NCBI GenBank assembly: GCA_026874595.1
Contig: CM049306.1
Coordinates: forward strand, 6,753,519 to 6,817,518
From: Sipunculus nudus
Lineage: Eukaryota; Annelida; Sipuncula; Golfingiida; Sipunculidae
Direction: 5' to 3'
Length of the DNA: 64,000 bases
Below, one piece after another: positions 51,101 to 57,100 of this stretch. The notes beneath the pieces were generated by a model that saw only the letters and a program-made list of their open reading frames with translations, did no database searches and had not been told where the DNA came from. The position numbers and the translations under genes are program-made. Each line of letters begins with the position of its first letter. The first letter of the stretch is position 1.

Positions 51101-54100
51101 ATGAAAATCTTCATTTTTCCATTAAAAACCCATTGTAACACTTTAAGACTGTCTAATATCAAAACCACTGATCTGACTTTGATCATATATAATATACATA
51201 TTTTTCTATACATTCGCTATGCACATGCCAGAAATGATGTCAGCATTGCGTAATTGTTTTAAGTTATTGGCCCAAACAAAATGCACTTTTTAAAAAATCA
51301 AGAAATATATTTACTCCCTTAACAAGAGGATTGCTGAAGCTAGAGATTTGTTGTCAGGGATGTAACATTATTTAATCAAGATTCAATTGAATACCCAAAA
51401 TTAGTTCTGAATTTTTCAAATTTTATAAGTTATTAGTATAAATATAAAATTAGTACCTTAAATTTTGCCCAACTTTGACCATGGCACGTTTGTTTCATGA
51501 GAGCACTGTTGATATAATTTTTATATCATGCACACATAAGGATTTCATCTTTGTAGTTTAGAAAGCTGAAAGAAATTGGCAAAATATTGTAGCTTTTATT
51601 AATGTTTTAATGAGACTATGTCAGACCCAGGCTAGCTAGCCCCTCTTCAGTCACCTGTATGTTGACCTTGTTGACCTTTCATCAAATTATGCATGCTTGA
51701 GGCAAGATATACACTGGGCCAGCCAGGCAGCTAATGCCCAGCCACAGTTTATCAAGGTGTCTAACCCAACTCATCTAATAGTTGTTTTGAAAAACAACAA
51801 TAAACAATAATTTAAAAATTTATATTGGTTTTTAATAAAAAATTAAAGAAAATATTAATTGAAAGGAATTTGTAAGTTGATGAGTAACAGAAAATTAACA
51901 TGCAGTTACTGATGATGTAAGAATCTTGTATGGATGGATAGAATGTTAATGTCAGTGTTATTCCAAATAACACCATGCAGTCACCTATGGTATTTTTTAG
52001 TTCAATTTTAATGATAAAAAAAAATAAATCATATTATTCATTACTAATCATTAGGGATCATATGAAGGAAATTAATGATAGACAAAGATGCAGTTGATAA
52101 TATTAATCTAGATTCCTGCTGTGTCTAGTGTGTAGATTGATGTGAAAGTAGTCCAAAGTTAATATATTAATTTATTTTTTATGCCCCCGCCACAAAGTGG
52201 CCGGGGCATATAGTTTTACCCATGTCTGTCCTTCCGTCATTCCGAAATCAAACAGTTGTACGGACTTTTTTTCGCAATGCCTGCAGATATTGGTCTGATT
52301 TTTGGTGTGTGGGCAGATAATGACCAGTTACAGATCAAGTCCACGTTTCGTCCCGGTTGACCTACTTTTGACCGTTTTCCGGCTCCTAAACTTAGAAAAT
52401 TTCATGAAAAATAGAAATTTTCATGACAAATACACATGTACGGACTTTTTTTCGCAATGCCTGGAGATATTGGCCTGATTTTTGGTGTGTGGGCAGATAA
52501 TGACCAGTTACAGATCGAGTTCGCGTTTCGTCCCGGTTGACCTACTTTTCACCGTTTTACGGCTCCTAAACTTAGAAAATTTCATGAAAAATAGAAATTT
52601 TCATGACAAATACACATGAACGGACTTTTTTTCGCAATGCCTGCAGATATTGGCCAGTTTTTTAGTGTGTGGGCAAATAATGACCAGTTACAGATCGAGT
52701 TCCCGTTTCGTGGCAGTTGACCTACTTTTGACCGTTTTACAGCTCCTAAACTTAGAAAATTTCATGAAAAATAGAAATTTTCATGACAAATACACATGTA
52801 CCGACTTTTTTTCGCAATGCCTGGAGATATTGGCCTGATTTTTTGGTGTGTGGGCAGATAATGACCAGTTACAGATCGAGTTTGCGTTTCGTGGCAGTTG
52901 ACCTATTTTTGACCGTTTTACGGCTCCTAAACTTAGAAAATTTCATGAAAAACAGAAATTTTCATGACAAATACACATGTATGGACTTTTTTTCGCAATG
53001 CCTGCAGATATTGGCCTGATTTTTGGTGTGTCGGCAGATATAGACCAGTTACAGATCAAGTTCGCGTTTTGTCCCAGTTGACCTACTTTTAACCACTTTA
53101 CGGCTCCTGAACATAGAAAATTTCATGAAAAATATCAACTTTCATGACAAATACATATGTACAGACTTTTTTTTCGCAGTGCCTGCAGATATTGGCCTGA
53201 TTTTTGGTGTGTGGGCAGATAATGACCAGTTACAGATTGAGTTAATGTTTCTTTCCAGTTGACCTACTTTTGACTGTTTTACGGCACCTATTTTTGACCA
53301 TATGACAGATCCTGAACATAAAAAATTTCATGAAAGACAGAAATTTTTATGTAAAATGCACATGTATGGACTTTTTTCACAATGCCTGCAGATAATGGCC
53401 TGATTTTTGGTGTGTTGCTTGATAATGACCTGTTACAAATCAAGTTTGCATTTTGCCCTTGTTGACCTACTTTTGACCATACGACACCTCCTGAACTTAA
53501 AAAATTTTTCAAAATTTAACAAATGTTTCTAATTTGCCCCAGGCGGGGGCATTCGTGTCCTTCCGACACATCTAGTTCCTCATATTTACCATAAACATTC
53601 CTCTATATAGTTCCTATGTACATGCGGGAAATAAGGTCTGTATTATATAATATAAAAAGGTTATGGGCTCAAACATAATGCATTTTGTAAAAAATCAGGA
53701 AATATATTTGATCTCTTAACTCAAAATATGTTAAAACTAAGGACTTTTTTTCCAGTATTATAACTTTAATTAATCAAAATTAAATTGTATACCCAAAATT
53801 AGATCAAAATCTTTTAAATTTGTTTTAAATATTAGCAAAAATAAATAATTGGTACCTTAAATTTTGCCCAACTTTAGCCATGGCACGTTTTTTTCCTGTA
53901 AGTACTGTGGATTTAATTTTCACAGCATGTGCACATAAGGATTTAATCTGTTACAATCTGATATTTGAAAATAAAAGCTGCAAAATAAGGTTAGTTATTA
54001 AATTTTTTTTTTAGGCTCTTGTTGTATTCCCTTACATTGTCAAGCAGTCCACTTTGGTCAATGTAGGTCATTCAGTGCAGCTCTCTATGCTCCCTAGCTA

Positions 54101-57100
54101 GGCTGCTGGCATAATGTTATGCAATCCCATCACTAGGGCAAGCCCTCTCTGGATAGAGTTGAGCTTGATCAGGCTGTCTGCAGTTAATACCATATCACAG
54201 GGAGCCTTTTTCTCTCCCCCTTCCCCCCTCACCCCATTCTGTTGACAGACCTGTACTATGAACTAGATGAATCTTAAGATTAAATTTTTTTCAGCAACGA
54301 GCAGTAACAATGGAAACCTCTCTCCCCCCCCCCCCCCACCCACCCCTTTAATACACAAGACTTATAAACAAGATGAATCTTATAATTTTAATGTTAAATA
54401 AATTCTTTTTGATTAGACTTGGACAATTTTGATTTTTTTTTAAGAAAACAATTTCGGGAATTTAATCCTAATATTCAAATGTTATAAAATATTAGGATCT
54501 AATGTAAGTGCTAACTGACAAGATTTAAAAAGATATAAATACTTTGTAGCATTTCATTCATATCTCTTAAAGTTAGCAGGGCCTAGGTGTGAATAACACC
54601 GTTAACTTTGTATTAGAATTAGGAATATTGGTCAAACATCGGATTAATTTTTAACTCATATGGCCATATATTTAACTTTTGAAAACTTAATTACCTTCAC
54701 ACATCATTTGTTTATGAAATGTTACTTTTATATAACACTTACCATAGGCCTATTTGTTCCCTTGGTGCATCACTAAATGGTTTAGCTCATGTCCATTATT
54801 CTATAATTTACAGAGTTTCATTTAAGCAGGGCCATTTTCTCATAGCTTTTCCAAAGAAAATATACATGAAAAACCAAAAGAAATAAAAATATTTTGCAGT
54901 TGACCAAAGGCTTCATGTAGTTGAAGTGGTTGCCACAGAAATGAATTCATAATTTAATTTAATTTTGACATAACGTGATGGAAATGTCATGAGAGTATAA
55001 AAGGTAATGATAAATGCTGTTAAGTTCTTTTTTAAAAATTCAGGATTGGTCCCTTCGTTTAAAACCTGAATGATATTGCATCCACCTGGTCCAGAAGAAA
55101 ACATCTTATAAATCTTTGGAGAGAATAAAGCTTGGCTTATGTTTTGTTTCTTTCTTTCAGCCTGGACCTCGCTTGGTGTGGCTTCCTGTCGTTCTGCGGC
55201 TCCTCTTCATCCCGTTCTTCATGCTGTGTAACTTCCGCCCATACACGGGTAGTATACCCGTGTTGATCATATGTTTTGTTTGTTTCAGCCTGGACCTCGC
55301 TGAGTGTGGCTTCCCGTTGTTCTGCGGCTCCTATTCATCCCATTCTTCATGCTGTGTAACTTTCTTCCGTACATGCGTAGTATACCTGTGTTGATCGTAT
55401 GTTTTGTTTGTTTCAGCCTGGACCTCGCTGGGTGTGGCTTCCCTTCGTTCTGCGGCTCCTCTTCATCCAGTTCTTCATGCTGTGTAACTTCCACCCGTAC
55501 ACGCCTAGTATACCCGTGTTGATCGTATGTTTTGTTTGTTTCAGCCTGGACCTCGCAGGGTGTGGCTTCCCGTCGTTTTGCGGCTCCTCTTCATCCCGTT
55601 CTTCATGCTATGTAACTTTTGCCCGTACATGCGTAGTATACCCATGTTGATTGTATGTTTTGTTTGTTTCAGCCTGGACCTCGCTGGGTGTGGCTTCCCG
55701 TCGTTCTGCGGCTCCTCTTCATTCCATTCTTCATGCTGTGTAACTTCCGCCCGTACACGCGTAGTATACCCGTGTTGATTGACAACGACTATGTGTACAT
55801 GGCGGGCGTCATCCTGATGGCCTTTACCAGCGGCTACTTCAGCAGTCTGGCGATGATGTATGCTCCAGGGTAAGATATTAAATTGGTACACTCAAATACA
55901 CTAAAACTTGTTGTGTCCAAGGTGAAGAGACCTGCAGAAAGTTGTGACACATGCAGGTTTTATTTTATAGTAATTTAACTACAACTTGACAAACAACGAG
56001 CTTGAAACTTTGACACAAGGGAGGTTTATAGCTTAAAAGAGTTGACACAATGACATTTTACTGTATGATGACGTTCTCTTTGTTTGTTAATTGGATATAT
56101 TTGTATATAAGTGTAAAACTGTATCTACAGCTCTATGTAGGTTGAATGTTTATTAATTTAGACCATTGTTAATAAAGGTGTAATCCTCATTGGGCATGTT
56201 TTCTTAACAATTACATTGAATCAGAGGAAATCACCATCAGTAAAGTAGAAATTAAAATAGCAGATCAGAAGTCATTATTAATATATTGCTATTGAATTTG
56301 ACCAAATTGTTCTCTATGTAAAACAAATTAGGTGTTTGAACAGATGATACAGCGTAATGTAGAGAGCACACACAGTAAATTTCTACATTCATTGAACTGC
56401 CAGTTTTATTAGCTCAGCTGACTAAAAGTCATCTGAGCTATAGTCATTGTCTGTCGTCCGTCCATCTGTCCGTAGATGTCGCACGTTTTGAAACCGTAAG
56501 ACCTATGAATAAAAAAATTCAGCATAATGTTAGATGTTCCCAAGATCTCCTACCAAGCCGAAAACTGGGTCTTTGCGACTTCGTTCCTTTGAGAAATTAA
56601 GGAAAAACCTCAATTTTTTATTAAAAACCTATTTTCACACTTCAGGACTGCCTGATATCGAAACCACTCATCTGTTTTTCTTCATATTTACCATAAATAT
56701 TCCTTTATATAGTTCCTATGTAAATGCCAGAAATTAGGTCTGTATTATATACTTTTAAAAAAAATTTGAGCTCAAACAATGCATTTTGTAAAAAATCAGG
56801 AAAGATATTTGATCACTTAACACAAACTTGTTAAAGTTAAGGACGTTTTTTCCAGAAATATAATTATAATTAATCAAAATTAAATTTTATACCTAAAATC
56901 AGATCAAAATCTTTTAAATTTAAAAAAAATATTACAAAAATAAAAAATTTGTACCTTAAATTTTGCTCAACTTTGGCCACGGCACGTTTTTTACCTGTAA
57001 GTACTGTGGATATAATTTTATGAGGCTCTTGTTGTATTCCCTTGCATTGTCAAGCAGTCCACTTATGGTGACTGTAGGTCATTCAGTGCAGCTCACTATG

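Larger units (their letters stand above)
47080..54910 (+). mobile_element. Composite of nested family C' elements in intron 12
   Basis: A family C' start (TTAGCTCAGCTGACTATAAG, TGTCCGTCGTCC leader) is at 47080. A second C' start at 50215 interrupts the first after AAACCTCAATTTTT. The bodies contain TTAAATTTTGCCCAACTTTG and AAGCAGTCCACTTTGGTCA. A hAT-like element (47718-49953) and a family B element (52181-53577) are inserted. The right end near 54910 has lost the usual terminal palindrome. Confidence 0.65.

Noticed and set aside
55116-55394. Series of overlapping frames of 70-92 codons rich in hydrophobic residues
   Set aside because: These are upstream copies of exon 13 read into the next copy out of frame; they end at the TGA created by the 128-bp shift.
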